DNA from: Flavobacteriales bacterium
GTDB taxonomy: Bacteria; Bacteroidota; Bacteroidia; Flavobacteriales_G; JALEGO01
Length of the DNA: 47,581 bases
Direction: 5' to 3'
Assembly (NCBI GenBank): GCA_020629755.1
Contig: JAHDCS010000012.1
Span: 1 to 47,581, forward strand
The position numbers and the translations under genes were made by a program. Of the stretch, positions 8,719 to 16,255 are shown piece by piece. A model generated the notes under the pieces. It did no database searches and was not told the DNA's origin. It saw only the letters and a list, made by a program, of their open reading frames with translations. How positions within the stretch are numbered: position 1 is the first letter of the stretch; each line of letters begins with the position of its first letter.

Positions 8719-9882
8719 ATGGATAAGAAATTACGATATTTAGTTGTTTTTGGGGGGATTTTAACGCTTTTGCTCAGTGCTTGCGGAGCAAAAAAGTATT
8801 ATCAAAGTGGCGATTATAACACAGCCATTCGATTGGCGGTTAAAAAATTGAGAAAAAAACCAGACCACATGAAAAGCATGATGGTTTTAGAGGATGCGTT
8901 CTCAGCCGCTCAAAATAAAGATTTGAGCCAAATAAACTTTTTAAAAAAAGAAGGAGCGCCTGAAAACTGGGATAAGATTTTTATTTACTACGGTGCAATT
9001 AAAAAAAGGCAAGATTTAGTAAAAACATTGCCACATGTTCCGACGGGTATTAAAATGATCAATGTAGAAGAAGATATGATATCGGCTAAAAAAAATGCGG
9101 CAGAGTATGACTATGCAAAAGGCGTAAAGCTATTGCAAGGCAATAATAGAGAGGATGCCAGAAGAGCCTATGATCATTTTTTGTCTGTTAAAAAATACTA
9201 CAGCAACTTTAAAGATACGGATGCTAAGCTAAGAGAAGCACAACAGAAAGGCACGTCATATGTGTTGTTTTCTATGCGCAATAAATCAGGCATGATTGTG
9301 CCAGCGGCCTTTGAAAAAGAGATTTTGCGATTAAACGTCAATGATTTAAACGGCAGATGGGTCGTTTTTCACACCAATGAGCAAACGGGTGTGCCGTATC
9401 ATTACCATGCAAAGTTTGACATCATGCAATTGGTGGTTTCGCCTGAGCACCTGAAAGAAACCAGTTATGAAGACACTAAAAAAGTCAAAGACGGCTTTGA
9501 TTATGTGTTAGACGACAAAGGCAATGTAATGAAGGATTCACTGGGCAATGACATAAAAGTTGAAAGAACTAAAACCATTCGCTGTAAAGTGATTCAGACT
9601 GCACAAAGTAAAACGGCAAGGATTTCTGGAGGACTTACTATATATAGCTTAGAGACAAAGCAACTCTTGAAAAATGATCCGGTAACCTCTGATGCTATAT
9701 TTGAGCACCACTCTGCAAAAGCCATTGGCAATAAAGATGCGTTAAGTGCAAAAAGCCGAAAAATAATCCGCAATAGACCCTTGCCTTTTCCGACGCATCA
9801 GGCGCTTTTAATGACCGGGACAGATCGCTTAAAGGGGATCTTGAAAGACATTATTTATAGGCATAGAGGGTTATTTTTGTAA
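8719..9882 (+). CDS. Uncharacterised lipoprotein with TPR-like N-terminus
   Basis: 387 aa from the ATG at 8719. The signal peptide ends in LLLSAC, a good lipobox, so the protein should be anchored to a membrane by an acylated Cys at about residue 21. Directly after it comes YYQSGDYNTAIRLAVKKLRKKPDHMKSMMVLEDAF, which reads as a TPR helix pair; a second helical stretch follows at about residues 105-160 (YDYAKGVKLLQGNNREDARRAY region). The rest is mixed alpha/beta with a polar middle (DYVLDDKGNVMKDSLGND). I do not recognise a named family. It is divergent from the RND exporter with its own promoter and is followed after 26 bp by dCMP deaminase. A role as an envelope scaffold is only a guess from the TPR and lipid anchor. 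Confidence 0.7.
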   Translation: MDKKLRYLVVFGGILTLLLSACGAKKYYQSGDYNTAIRLAVKKLRKKPDHMKSMMVLEDAFSAAQNKDLSQINFLKKEGAPENWDKIFIYYGAIKKRQDLVKTLPHVPTGIKMINVEEDMISAKKNAAEYDYAKGVKLLQGNNREDARRAYDHFLSVKKYYSNFKDTDAKLREAQQKGTSYVLFSMRNKSGMIVPAAFEKEILRLNVNDLNGRWVVFHTNEQTGVPYHYHAKFDIMQLVVSPEHLKETSYEDTKKVKDGFDYVLDDKGNVMKDSLGNDIKVERTKTIRCKVIQTAQSKTARISGGLTIYSLETKQLLKNDPVTSDAIFEHHSAKAIGNKDALSAKSRKIIRNRPLPFPTHQALLMTGTDRLKGILKDIIYRHRGLFL

Positions 9883-9908
9883 GCGTAAAATAGTTAGATA
9901 AACAAGCG

Positions 9909-10364
9909 GTGAATAAAAAATCATTTGATCAGATTTACATCAACTTGGCAAAAGAGATTAGCCAAAAATCACACTGTGTGATGCGCCATGTGGGGGCGGT
10001 GATAGCAAAAGATACACGTATTGTCTCTGTAGGGTATAACGGCCCGCCAGCAGGTACCCATAATTGTGATGAAGACTTTCCTGAAAAAGGATGTCCTAGA
10101 AGTCAAAAAGGAGGCTGTTCACTGGCACTGCATGCCGAAGAGAATGCCATTTTATATGCAGCCAAGCAAAAAATTGCCTTAGAAGGATGTACATTATACA
10201 CCACACTCTCACCTTGTTTGCCTTGTGCGCGTACTATCTTTACATCAGGCATCACAAAAGTTTTTTTCTTAGAGTCTTATGCAGAATACAAGGGGTATGA
10301 TTCTGATGAAGGGGTCGATTTTTTGCGCACTTTTGGGGTGGATGTAGAGCAGATAGAAGGATAA
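9909..10364 (+). CDS. dCMP deaminase (ComEB-type cytidine/deoxycytidylate deaminase)
   Basis: 151 aa zinc enzyme that converts dCMP to dUMP, feeding dTMP synthesis. The metal site is complete: HAEENAI (His and catalytic Glu, about residue 78) and LSPCLPCARTI (two Cys, about 101-104). Upstream, the family motifs SVGYNGPPAG and a Cys-rich stretch (NCDEDFPEKGCPRSQKGGC) are present; in dCMP deaminases such a Cys/His cluster holds an extra structural zinc. Translation starts at GTG 9909; no ATG is available in the first part of the domain. It lies 26 bp after the lipoprotein gene, so it is probably cotranscribed with it. Confidence 0.92.
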   Translation: MNKKSFDQIYINLAKEISQKSHCVMRHVGAVIAKDTRIVSVGYNGPPAGTHNCDEDFPEKGCPRSQKGGCSLALHAEENAILYAAKQKIALEGCTLYTTLSPCLPCARTIFTSGITKVFFLESYAEYKGYDSDEGVDFLRTFGVDVEQIEG

Positions 10365-10411
10365 GTTTTAAACAATTTTTGTTTTAATATAATAATCTGA
10401 AATTTTCGACG

Positions 10412-10433
10412 TTTGCATAGCATGCTATGCAAA
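10412..10433. promoter_or_regulatory. Perfect 22-bp palindrome over the -7 box and start codon (candidate operator)
   Basis: The half-site TTTGCATAGCA is followed directly by its exact reverse complement TGCTATGCAAA. The TTTG at the left end is also the end of a -7-like box GACGTTTG (10408-10415, one mismatch to TAnnTTTG), and the ATG at 10422-10424 sits at the centre. A protein dimer bound here would block both promoter opening and translation start; an RNA hairpin is the alternative reading. Confidence 0.55.
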
Positions 10434-11963
10434 AACATAAAACAAAGTCGCCTCACTTTTAAGGGGGCAGCAATGTTTTTTTTGTACTTGCTGGCTATTG
10501 GTATTCCGAGTTCACTTTTTTTAACCTCCGTCTCTGTAATTGGTTTATTTCTTGTTTGGTTGTTTGAAAATATAACCCAAAAAACCTTAAAGAAAAATGT
10601 GTTAGATGCCCTTAGAGACACGCGTGTATTAAGTATTGTTGTGTTTTTTACAGTATTGTGTGTAAGTGTTTTGTATAGTGAAGACACCATCAGATGGAGC
10701 AAAGAAATTAAAATAAAATTACCCTTGCTTATTTTCCCTTTTGTCTTTTACTCTTTTGATGGATTAACTCCAAAAAAAATAAAGAAGATGCTTCTTCTTT
10801 TTGTTTTGTCTACGGCAGTGGTTACGCTTATCAATTTTAGTGTTTATCATATAAAAGAAGTACCTGATATTCGAAAGATGTCCCTTTTTTTCTCACACAT
10901 CCGTTTTGGGATATGCATTGCGTTTTCTATGTTATTTTTATTGTTTGCTCAGTTTAAAACCGCGCTGTTCGGCCGTGTTTTATTAGTGTTGTGGTTTATG
11001 TTTTATCTGATTTTTTCTGAATCATATACCGGGTTAATTCTCTTTTGGATTGGAGGCATAATGTGCACCTTATGGGTGTTGCCAAACAAACCGCTTAAAA
11101 GCATATTTGGCGCCGGATTGGCCATAGCGCTAATTTATGTGTGTGGTGTATGCTATACAGAGTGGTGTTATTTTAAAAATAAAGCGGCATTTAACCCCAC
11201 ATCTTATCCCACACATTCTGAACATGGGAGTGCGTACCTTCATAATTTTGATAATTTTCAAATAGAAAACGGGTACTATATATGGAGAAATGTGTCTATG
11301 TCAGAGCTTAAGTCAACTTGGCAAAAGAGAAGCAAGGTGTCTTTTGATAAGAAAGAGAACAATAACTTTATGTACGCTAATATTATTCGATATCTGACTT
11401 CTAAAGGCCTTACAAAGGATGAAAAAGGGCTAATGGCCTTATCTGATTTTGACATTCAACAGATTGAAAATGGAAGCACCAATGTGCGGTTTTATCAAAT
11501 GAACCCTTTTAAAAAACGCGTGTATGAAACCTTGTGGGAAATAGACTATTATACAGCCGGCATAGCACCCATTAATGGTTCATTGGTCCAGAGATTTGCG
11601 TTTTGGAAAAACGCGTGTAAGGCATTTAAAAAAAGCCCAATGTTTGGTTATGGCGTTGGAGATTACAAAAACATTTTAGAAAACCATTACCACAATTCTG
11701 ATTTGAAAGATCATCCTGCGTTTTGGTTAAAACCCCACAATCAATTTTTAACCGTTGGGGTGCAAACAGGGCTGGTTGGGCTTTTGTTTTTAGTGCTCTG
11801 TATTTTTTATCCGCTGTTTTGTTCGCGTGCACATCCATTGCATTTAGCGGTAATTTTTATGCTTTTTCTCTCTATGTTTTTTGAAGACACGTTAGACACG
11901 CAGACAGGTCTTAGTTTATTTGCTTTTTTTCAGAGTCTTTTTACTTTTCAAAAAGACCATTAG
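10422..11963 (+). CDS. O-antigen ligase / polymerase-like membrane protein (Wzy_C, WaaL type)
   Basis: 513 aa polytopic membrane protein. Many hydrophobic helices occupy residues about 17-230, then a large polar loop of about 190 residues (about 240-400), and helices again to the C-terminus. The loop end carries the family pattern FAFWKNACKAFKKSPMFGYGVGDYKN, then PHNQFLTVGVQTGLVGLL, typical of the Wzy_C region of O-antigen ligases and polymerases. Such enzymes transfer or polymerise lipid-linked glycans in the periplasm. The ATG at 10422 is preferred because a -7-like box ends six bases before it; the next ATG at 10473, preceded by AAGGGGG, is possible. Whether it acts as ligase or polymerase, and on which glycan, cannot be decided. 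An rfbA gene lies 4 kb away on the other strand. Confidence 0.8.
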   Translation: MLCKNIKQSRLTFKGAAMFFLYLLAIGIPSSLFLTSVSVIGLFLVWLFENITQKTLKKNVLDALRDTRVLSIVVFFTVLCVSVLYSEDTIRWSKEIKIKLPLLIFPFVFYSFDGLTPKKIKKMLLLFVLSTAVVTLINFSVYHIKEVPDIRKMSLFFSHIRFGICIAFSMLFLLFAQFKTALFGRVLLVLWFMFYLIFSESYTGLILFWIGGIMCTLWVLPNKPLKSIFGAGLAIALIYVCGVCYTEWCYFKNKAAFNPTSYPTHSEHGSAYLHNFDNFQIENGYYIWRNVSMSELKSTWQKRSKVSFDKKENNNFMYANIIRYLTSKGLTKDEKGLMALSDFDIQQIENGSTNVRFYQMNPFKKRVYETLWEIDYYTAGIAPINGSLVQRFAFWKNACKAFKKSPMFGYGVGDYKNILENHYHNSDLKDHPAFWLKPHNQFLTVGVQTGLVGLLFLVLCIFYPLFCSRAHPLHLAVIFMLFLSMFFEDTLDTQTGLSLFAFFQSLFTFQKDH

Positions 11964-12127
11964 AAACTGCTTAAATTTTATTCAGAAAAAATTCTTATGA
12001 ATCCTTTTTTGTTATTCATCAAATTTTTTCATTCAAGTAGCGCTGCTATTATCATTCTAAAATTTATCGACTAACAGAAAAAGTCTTAACGATAATTATT
12101 TTTACGACTAAAACCTAAACAGTTTCT
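11962..12127. repeat. Long imperfect palindrome (about 166 bp) between the ligase gene and cdd
   Basis: The ends are AGAAACTG (11962-11969, overlapping the TAG stop of the preceding gene) and CAGTTTCT (12120-12127). Reading inward, the left arm pairs with the reverse complement of the right arm over long stretches, for example TTTTA..TC, AAAAAT.ATT and TTTTT..GTTA.TC.T.AAATTTT, up to a centre at AGCGCT (12039-12044). Arms are AT-rich and diverged, with small indels. No open reading frame is inside. It could be a MITE-like insertion, a REP-type intergenic repeat or a large RNA hairpin. Confidence 0.6.
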
Positions 12128-12182
12128 TAGATTTTTAGAGTTCTTTTCAATAGTTTCTTAATGCAGTTGCTTAATAAAAACG

Positions 12183-12190
12183 TATCTTTA
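12183..12190 (+). promoter_or_regulatory. -7-like box for cdd-pdhA-pdhC
   Basis: TATCTTTA differs at one base from TAnnTTTG and ends six bases before the ATG at 12197. If real, it excludes the upstream ATG at 12161 as start. Confidence 0.35.
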
Positions 12191-12196
12191 TCTAAG

Positions 12197-12688
12197 ATGG
12201 CCAAAAAGATTGCCATAGAATTTGAATACGATTTTCTGAACGGTTTAGATCATTTGTCGCCCGTTCAAAAAGAGCTGGTTGTTCAGGCTAGAAAAGCTGC
12301 TAAAAAAGGCTATGCACCCTACTCTAATTTTTATGTTGGAGCAGCCCTAGAGTTAGAGAATGGAGAAATTATTTCAGGAAGCAATCAAGAAAATGTAGCC
12401 TTTTCTGACGGTACTTGTGCAGAACGAACCGCTGTTTTTTTTGCAAAGTCTTCTTACCCAAACCAGGCCATTGAGCGTATAGCCATCTGTGCCAACGCTA
12501 AAGAATTTGATATGCAGTACCCTATAAGCCCATGTGGGAGTTGCCGACAAGTTCTAGCAGAATATGAGCAATTACAAGGAAAACCAATTGAAATTATTTT
12601 AGCCTCGGCCTTTGATGATATTTACATTATAAAAGGAGCTGCACAACTGTTGCCTTTATTGTTTTATGAGAAAAAAATCAGCAAATAA
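12197..12688 (+). CDS. cdd: Cytidine deaminase
   Basis: 163 aa from the ATG at 12197; an ATG at 12161 would add 12 residues that are not family-like and would place a -7-like box inside the gene. The enzyme deaminates cytidine and deoxycytidine to uridine forms in pyrimidine salvage. Visible motifs are KAAKKGYAPYSNFYVGAAL at the substrate site, then NVAFSDGTCAERTAVF with the zinc Cys and catalytic Glu, and PISPCGSCRQVLAE with the other two zinc Cys. That is the homotetrameric short form. It ends two bases before pdhA, so it is probably cotranscribed with the pyruvate dehydrogenase genes, an arrangement with no obvious metabolic reason. Confidence 0.95.
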   Translation: MAKKIAIEFEYDFLNGLDHLSPVQKELVVQARKAAKKGYAPYSNFYVGAALELENGEIISGSNQENVAFSDGTCAERTAVFFAKSSYPNQAIERIAICANAKEFDMQYPISPCGSCRQVLAEYEQLQGKPIEIILASAFDDIYIIKGAAQLLPLLFYEKKISK

Positions 12689-12690
12689 GT

Positions 12691-13686
12691 ATGCCAAAAA
12701 AATTTGATAAAAAAACCTATTTAAAGTGGTATGAATCCATGCTGTTGATGCGCCGTTTTGAAGAAAAATGCGGGCAGCTCTATACCCAGCAAAAATTTGG
12801 CGGATTTTGCCATCTTTACATTGGTCAAGAAGCTCTTTTGGCGGGCATGGTGTCGGCTATGCATAAAGATGATAATGTGATTACGGCCTATCGTGATCAT
12901 GCTCATCCTATTGCGTTAGGCACAGATCCTAAATTAGTAATGGCAGAGCTTTATGGCAAAAAGACGGGTACATCCAAAGGCAAAGGAGGGTCTATGCATA
13001 TGTTTGACCAAAGTAAAAATCTTTTTGGAGGCCATGGTATAGTAGGAGGGCAAATCGGTTTAGGTGCAGGCATAGCTTTTGCAGATAAATACAATAAAAA
13101 TAAAAAAGTAACCTATTGTTTTATGGGGGATGGCGCTACGCGCCAAGGTATTTTACATGAGACCTTTAATATGGCGATGATGTGGCAACTGCCTGTGGTG
13201 TTTATCATTGAAAACAATGGCTATGCCATGGGAACTTCAGTAGCCAGAACAAGCAATATTACTAAACTATATGAATTAGGAGAGTCGTATGATATGCCAG
13301 CAGAACCCGTAGACGGGATGTCGCCTGAAGCGGTACATATAGCCATTGAAAAGGCCGCTAAACATGCTCGTTCTAAAAAGGGGCCCTATTTGCTAGAAAT
13401 GCGCACCTACAGATTTAAAGGACACTCGATGTCTGATCCGGCTAAATACAGAACCAAAGAAGAGCTTGAGTCTTACAAAAAGCAAGATCCAATAGAGCAG
13501 GTAAAAGACACCATTCTTAAAAATAAGTTTGCCACCAAAGATCAGTTAGAAAAAATTGGAGAAAACATCATTAAACAGGTAAAAGCATGCGTTGAATTTG
13601 CAGAGCAATCTCCTTTGCCTGATAAAACAGAGTTGTATGAAGATGTTTATGTGCAAGAAGACTACCCTTTTCTAAAACACGATTAG
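12691..13686 (+). CDS. pdhA: Pyruvate dehydrogenase E1 component, alpha subunit
   Basis: 331 aa, full length for the heterotetrameric E1 alpha. With E1 beta it decarboxylates pyruvate with thiamine diphosphate and passes the acetyl group to lipoyl-E2. The ThDP motif reads CFMGDGATRQGILHETFNMAMMWQLPVVFIIENN (GDG...NN) around residues 148-180, shown here in pieces: MGDGATRQG and FIIENNGYAMGTS. The phosphorylation-loop region YRFKGHSMSDPAKYRTKEE is also conserved. It directly abuts pdhC (the stop ends at 13686, the ATG begins at 13687). No beta subunit gene is in the window, so pdhB must be elsewhere. Confidence 0.96.
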   Translation: MPKKFDKKTYLKWYESMLLMRRFEEKCGQLYTQQKFGGFCHLYIGQEALLAGMVSAMHKDDNVITAYRDHAHPIALGTDPKLVMAELYGKKTGTSKGKGGSMHMFDQSKNLFGGHGIVGGQIGLGAGIAFADKYNKNKKVTYCFMGDGATRQGILHETFNMAMMWQLPVVFIIENNGYAMGTSVARTSNITKLYELGESYDMPAEPVDGMSPEAVHIAIEKAAKHARSKKGPYLLEMRTYRFKGHSMSDPAKYRTKEELESYKKQDPIEQVKDTILKNKFATKDQLEKIGENIIKQVKACVEFAEQSPLPDKTELYEDVYVQEDYPFLKHD

Positions 13687-14955
13687 ATGGCAGAGATAAT
13701 AAGAATGCCCAAATTAAGCGACACCATGACTGAAGGTTTGGTGTCTAAATGGCATAAAAAAATTGGAGATACAATTAAATCTGGTGATTTATTAGCAGAC
13801 ATAGAAACCGATAAGGCGACAATGGAATTTGAGAGCTTCAGCGAAGGTGTGTTGCTACACATTGGAGTTAAAGAAGGCAGTGCTGCTCCTGTAAATTCTA
13901 TTTTGGCAATTTTGGGCAAAAAATCAGAAAACATTAGTGCCTTATTAAAAGAAGAAGAAAAACAAGCTTCTTCAAAACAAGCACCAGAACCTATAAGCAA
14001 AGAAGCAGAAAAACCTAAGGCTGATTTGCCTAAAGAAAACACGCCAACCACCAATCAAAAACAAGAGGTTGTAGTCAGTCAACCGTCTTCTTCAAGGGCT
14101 TCAAGCGATTTATCTATTAAAGCCTCACCACTTGCCAGAAGGCTAGCTAAAGAAAAAGGGATTAATTTAAACCGCATTAAAGGCACGGGTGAAGGCGGAA
14201 GAATCATCAAAAGAGATGTAGACGGACATGCTTCTTCAGGCGCTAATATTCCTATGGTAGAATCTTTTAAAGAAGTGCCTTTATCTCAGATGCGCAAAAC
14301 CATTGCCAGACGACTCTCTGAAAGTAAATTTTCTGCACCTCATTTTTATCTTACCATCGAAGTTGATATGGGTGAAGCAATCACTGCGCGTAAACAAATC
14401 AATGTTTTTATTGCACCTGATAAAGTATCCTTTAATGATTTAATCATTAGAGCCTGCGCAAGAGCCTTAACGGATCATAAAGCGGTGAATAGTTCGTGGA
14501 TGGACGATCATATCCAAGAAAATCAACATGTGCATATTGGGGTGGCCATGGCAATAGAAGATGGCTTAGTGGTACCTGTGGTAAAATTTGCCAATGCAAA
14601 AAGGATCACTGAGATATCTAGCCAAGTAAAAGAGTTTGCTGAAAAGGCCCAGCATAAAAAGTTGCAACCCACTGATTTTTCAGGAAACACCTTCACGATT
14701 TCTAATCTTGGGATGTTTGGTATTGAAGAATTCACGGCTATTGTTAACCCTCCAGATGCTTGTATTTTGGCGGTTGGCAGTATTAAGGAAGGGGTGGCTT
14801 TCAAGGGCGATGTTCCTCAAAAGGCACACCTGATGAAGCTCACGCTTTCTTGTGATCATAGAGTGGTTGATGGCGCCACAGGTGCAAAGTTTTTAAACGA
14901 TGTGAAGCGCTATTTAGAATCGCCTGTTTTGTTGCTTGGCGAGCAGATGATTTAG
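13687..14955 (+). CDS. pdhC: Pyruvate dehydrogenase E2, dihydrolipoamide acetyltransferase
   Basis: 422 aa. Residues 1-75 are one lipoyl domain with the lipoylated Lys in DIETDKATMEFES. A Pro/Ala/Lys/Glu-rich linker (about 90-140) follows, then a peripheral subunit-binding domain (ASPLARRLAKEKGINLNRI, GTGEGGRIIKRDV, about 146-180), then the catalytic domain (about 195-422) with SCDHRVVDGATGAKFL, which holds the HxxxDG catalytic motif. It forms the core of the complex, moving acetyl from E1 to CoA. Relatives in Bacteroidota often have two lipoyl domains; here there is one. The gene is fused in operon to pdhA without a gap and ends 9 bp before a convergent gene. Confidence 0.95.
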   Translation: MAEIIRMPKLSDTMTEGLVSKWHKKIGDTIKSGDLLADIETDKATMEFESFSEGVLLHIGVKEGSAAPVNSILAILGKKSENISALLKEEEKQASSKQAPEPISKEAEKPKADLPKENTPTTNQKQEVVVSQPSSSRASSDLSIKASPLARRLAKEKGINLNRIKGTGEGGRIIKRDVDGHASSGANIPMVESFKEVPLSQMRKTIARRLSESKFSAPHFYLTIEVDMGEAITARKQINVFIAPDKVSFNDLIIRACARALTDHKAVNSSWMDDHIQENQHVHIGVAMAIEDGLVVPVVKFANAKRITEISSQVKEFAEKAQHKKLQPTDFSGNTFTISNLGMFGIEEFTAIVNPPDACILAVGSIKEGVAFKGDVPQKAHLMKLTLSCDHRVVDGATGAKFLNDVKRYLESPVLLLGEQMI

Positions 14956-14964
14956 AGTGTACTG

Positions 14965-16182
14965 TTATACCATTTTTGGTTGAACATCAATACCTCGCTT
15001 AACAGCGAACCATGTGCTCAGACCACCAAGTAGGCACAATACTATAATCGTAGAAACAAGGTCGATTAGTTTTAAACTTACGGGGTAAAAATCAACAATT
15101 GAATTCTCAAGGCGGATCAGCCCAATGTGTTGTTGCACAAGAATTAAACATCCCCCCAAACACACACCAATTATACTTCCTAAAAGTGTAATCAATAACC
15201 CGGAATACAAGAAAATCTTTTTTACTTCTTTGTTAGACATACCCAACAAACGCAACACATCAGACTCTTTTTCTTTTTCAATAATAAGCATCACAATAGC
15301 GCCGATTAGATTAGTCATCGCAATAATGGCCACAAACATTAAAATAGCAAAGGTGATCCACTTTTCGGTTTGGTTGGTTTTGTACACAAATGCATTGATT
15401 TGATCACGGGTTTGTATGGTGTATTGATCTGAAAGCAGCGTCTTTAGTTTTTTTTGCACAGACTTTGTATGCCCTTTTTTTATCTTTAATTCAACAGATG
15501 AAATTTCTTGGGGGGATATAGATAGTAATTTTCTTGTTTGATGTGCAGAACTAAGAATGTACACCCCATCAAAATCTTGGTTAATCGCAAAGATGCCAGA
15601 AGGATAGACTTTCATGGTTTTAAAGGCAGAGCTCGGATTGGTAAGAGATACATTGCCTTTTTCTTTAAGTGAGTACAATTGAATAGGCTCTGGAAATTCA
15701 GTGATGTGGTAGCCTAGTTTATGAGCGATGCCGTAGCCTAAAACCACTGTTTGTAAAGAAGTATCAGAAAGCAGATATTGCCCATCGTATATCTTATCTT
15801 TTATCTGAACGGTTTGTTCAAATAAGGGGTCTACACCTTTTATTTTGCATACCACATCCTCAGCCCCGCTTTTAATGTAGCAGACCTCTTCAATGGCCAT
15901 AGACACGGTTTCAATTTCTGGAATAGCGTCAAATAATGAGGTGTCTAGCTGGCTTGTGTTTATCCATTTTGAATGGGTAGCGGTGATTTTAATATCAGGA
16001 TCAAAAGATTGATACAAGCCCTTTATAATATCGTCTAAGCCATTAAAGGCAGATAAAACCACAATCATGGCTAAGGCAGATACAATAACACTTAGCATAC
16101 TAATATATACAATCAGATTCGAGAAGTTTAGCTTTCTTTTCGAGCTTAAGTACCTAAGGGCTATTTTAAAAGGTAAAGACAT
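14965..16182 (-). CDS. LolC/LolE-type ABC transporter permease (lipoprotein release)
   Basis: 405 aa from the ATG at 16182. Four membrane helices: one near the N-terminus (residues about 20-45, LIVYISMLSVIVSALAMIVV) and three at the C-terminus (about 270-395), with a large periplasmic MacB-like domain between. This FtsX-fold layout and the start MSLPFKIALRYLSSKR fit the LolC/E family that extracts lipoproteins from the inner membrane. The cytoplasmic loop KEKESDVLRLLGMSNKEVKKIF is the typical coupling region to an ATPase. The LolD ATPase is not in the window. A longer frame from GTG 16197 was rejected because those codons lie inside a terminator hairpin. The motif GGGGGGAT occurs once on each strand inside the gene. 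Confidence 0.85.
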   Translation of the reverse strand: MSLPFKIALRYLSSKRKLNFSNLIVYISMLSVIVSALAMIVVLSAFNGLDDIIKGLYQSFDPDIKITATHSKWINTSQLDTSLFDAIPEIETVSMAIEEVCYIKSGAEDVVCKIKGVDPLFEQTVQIKDKIYDGQYLLSDTSLQTVVLGYGIAHKLGYHITEFPEPIQLYSLKEKGNVSLTNPSSAFKTMKVYPSGIFAINQDFDGVYILSSAHQTRKLLSISPQEISSVELKIKKGHTKSVQKKLKTLLSDQYTIQTRDQINAFVYKTNQTEKWITFAILMFVAIIAMTNLIGAIVMLIIEKEKESDVLRLLGMSNKEVKKIFLYSGLLITLLGSIIGVCLGGCLILVQQHIGLIRLENSIVDFYPVSLKLIDLVSTIIVLCLLGGLSTWFAVKRGIDVQPKMV

Positions 16183-16211
16183 AAAAAAACTCGCCACGTA
16201 GTGGCGAGTTT
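16183..16211 (-). terminator. Intrinsic terminator of the minus-strand gene at 16256, touching the next start codon
   Basis: An 11-bp perfect stem, AAACTCGCCAC / GTGGCGAGTTT, with a 3-base loop (16187-16211), followed on the minus strand by seven T. It ends one base before the ATG of the permease gene (16182). A -7-like box TATCTTTA at 16211-16218 overlaps the first base of the stem, so a transcript beginning from it would lack much of the left arm and escape termination. Confidence 0.85.
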
Positions 16212-16255
16212 AAAGATACAAAGAAAGTTTTTGTGCGTTTTAAAAAAGTGGCATT

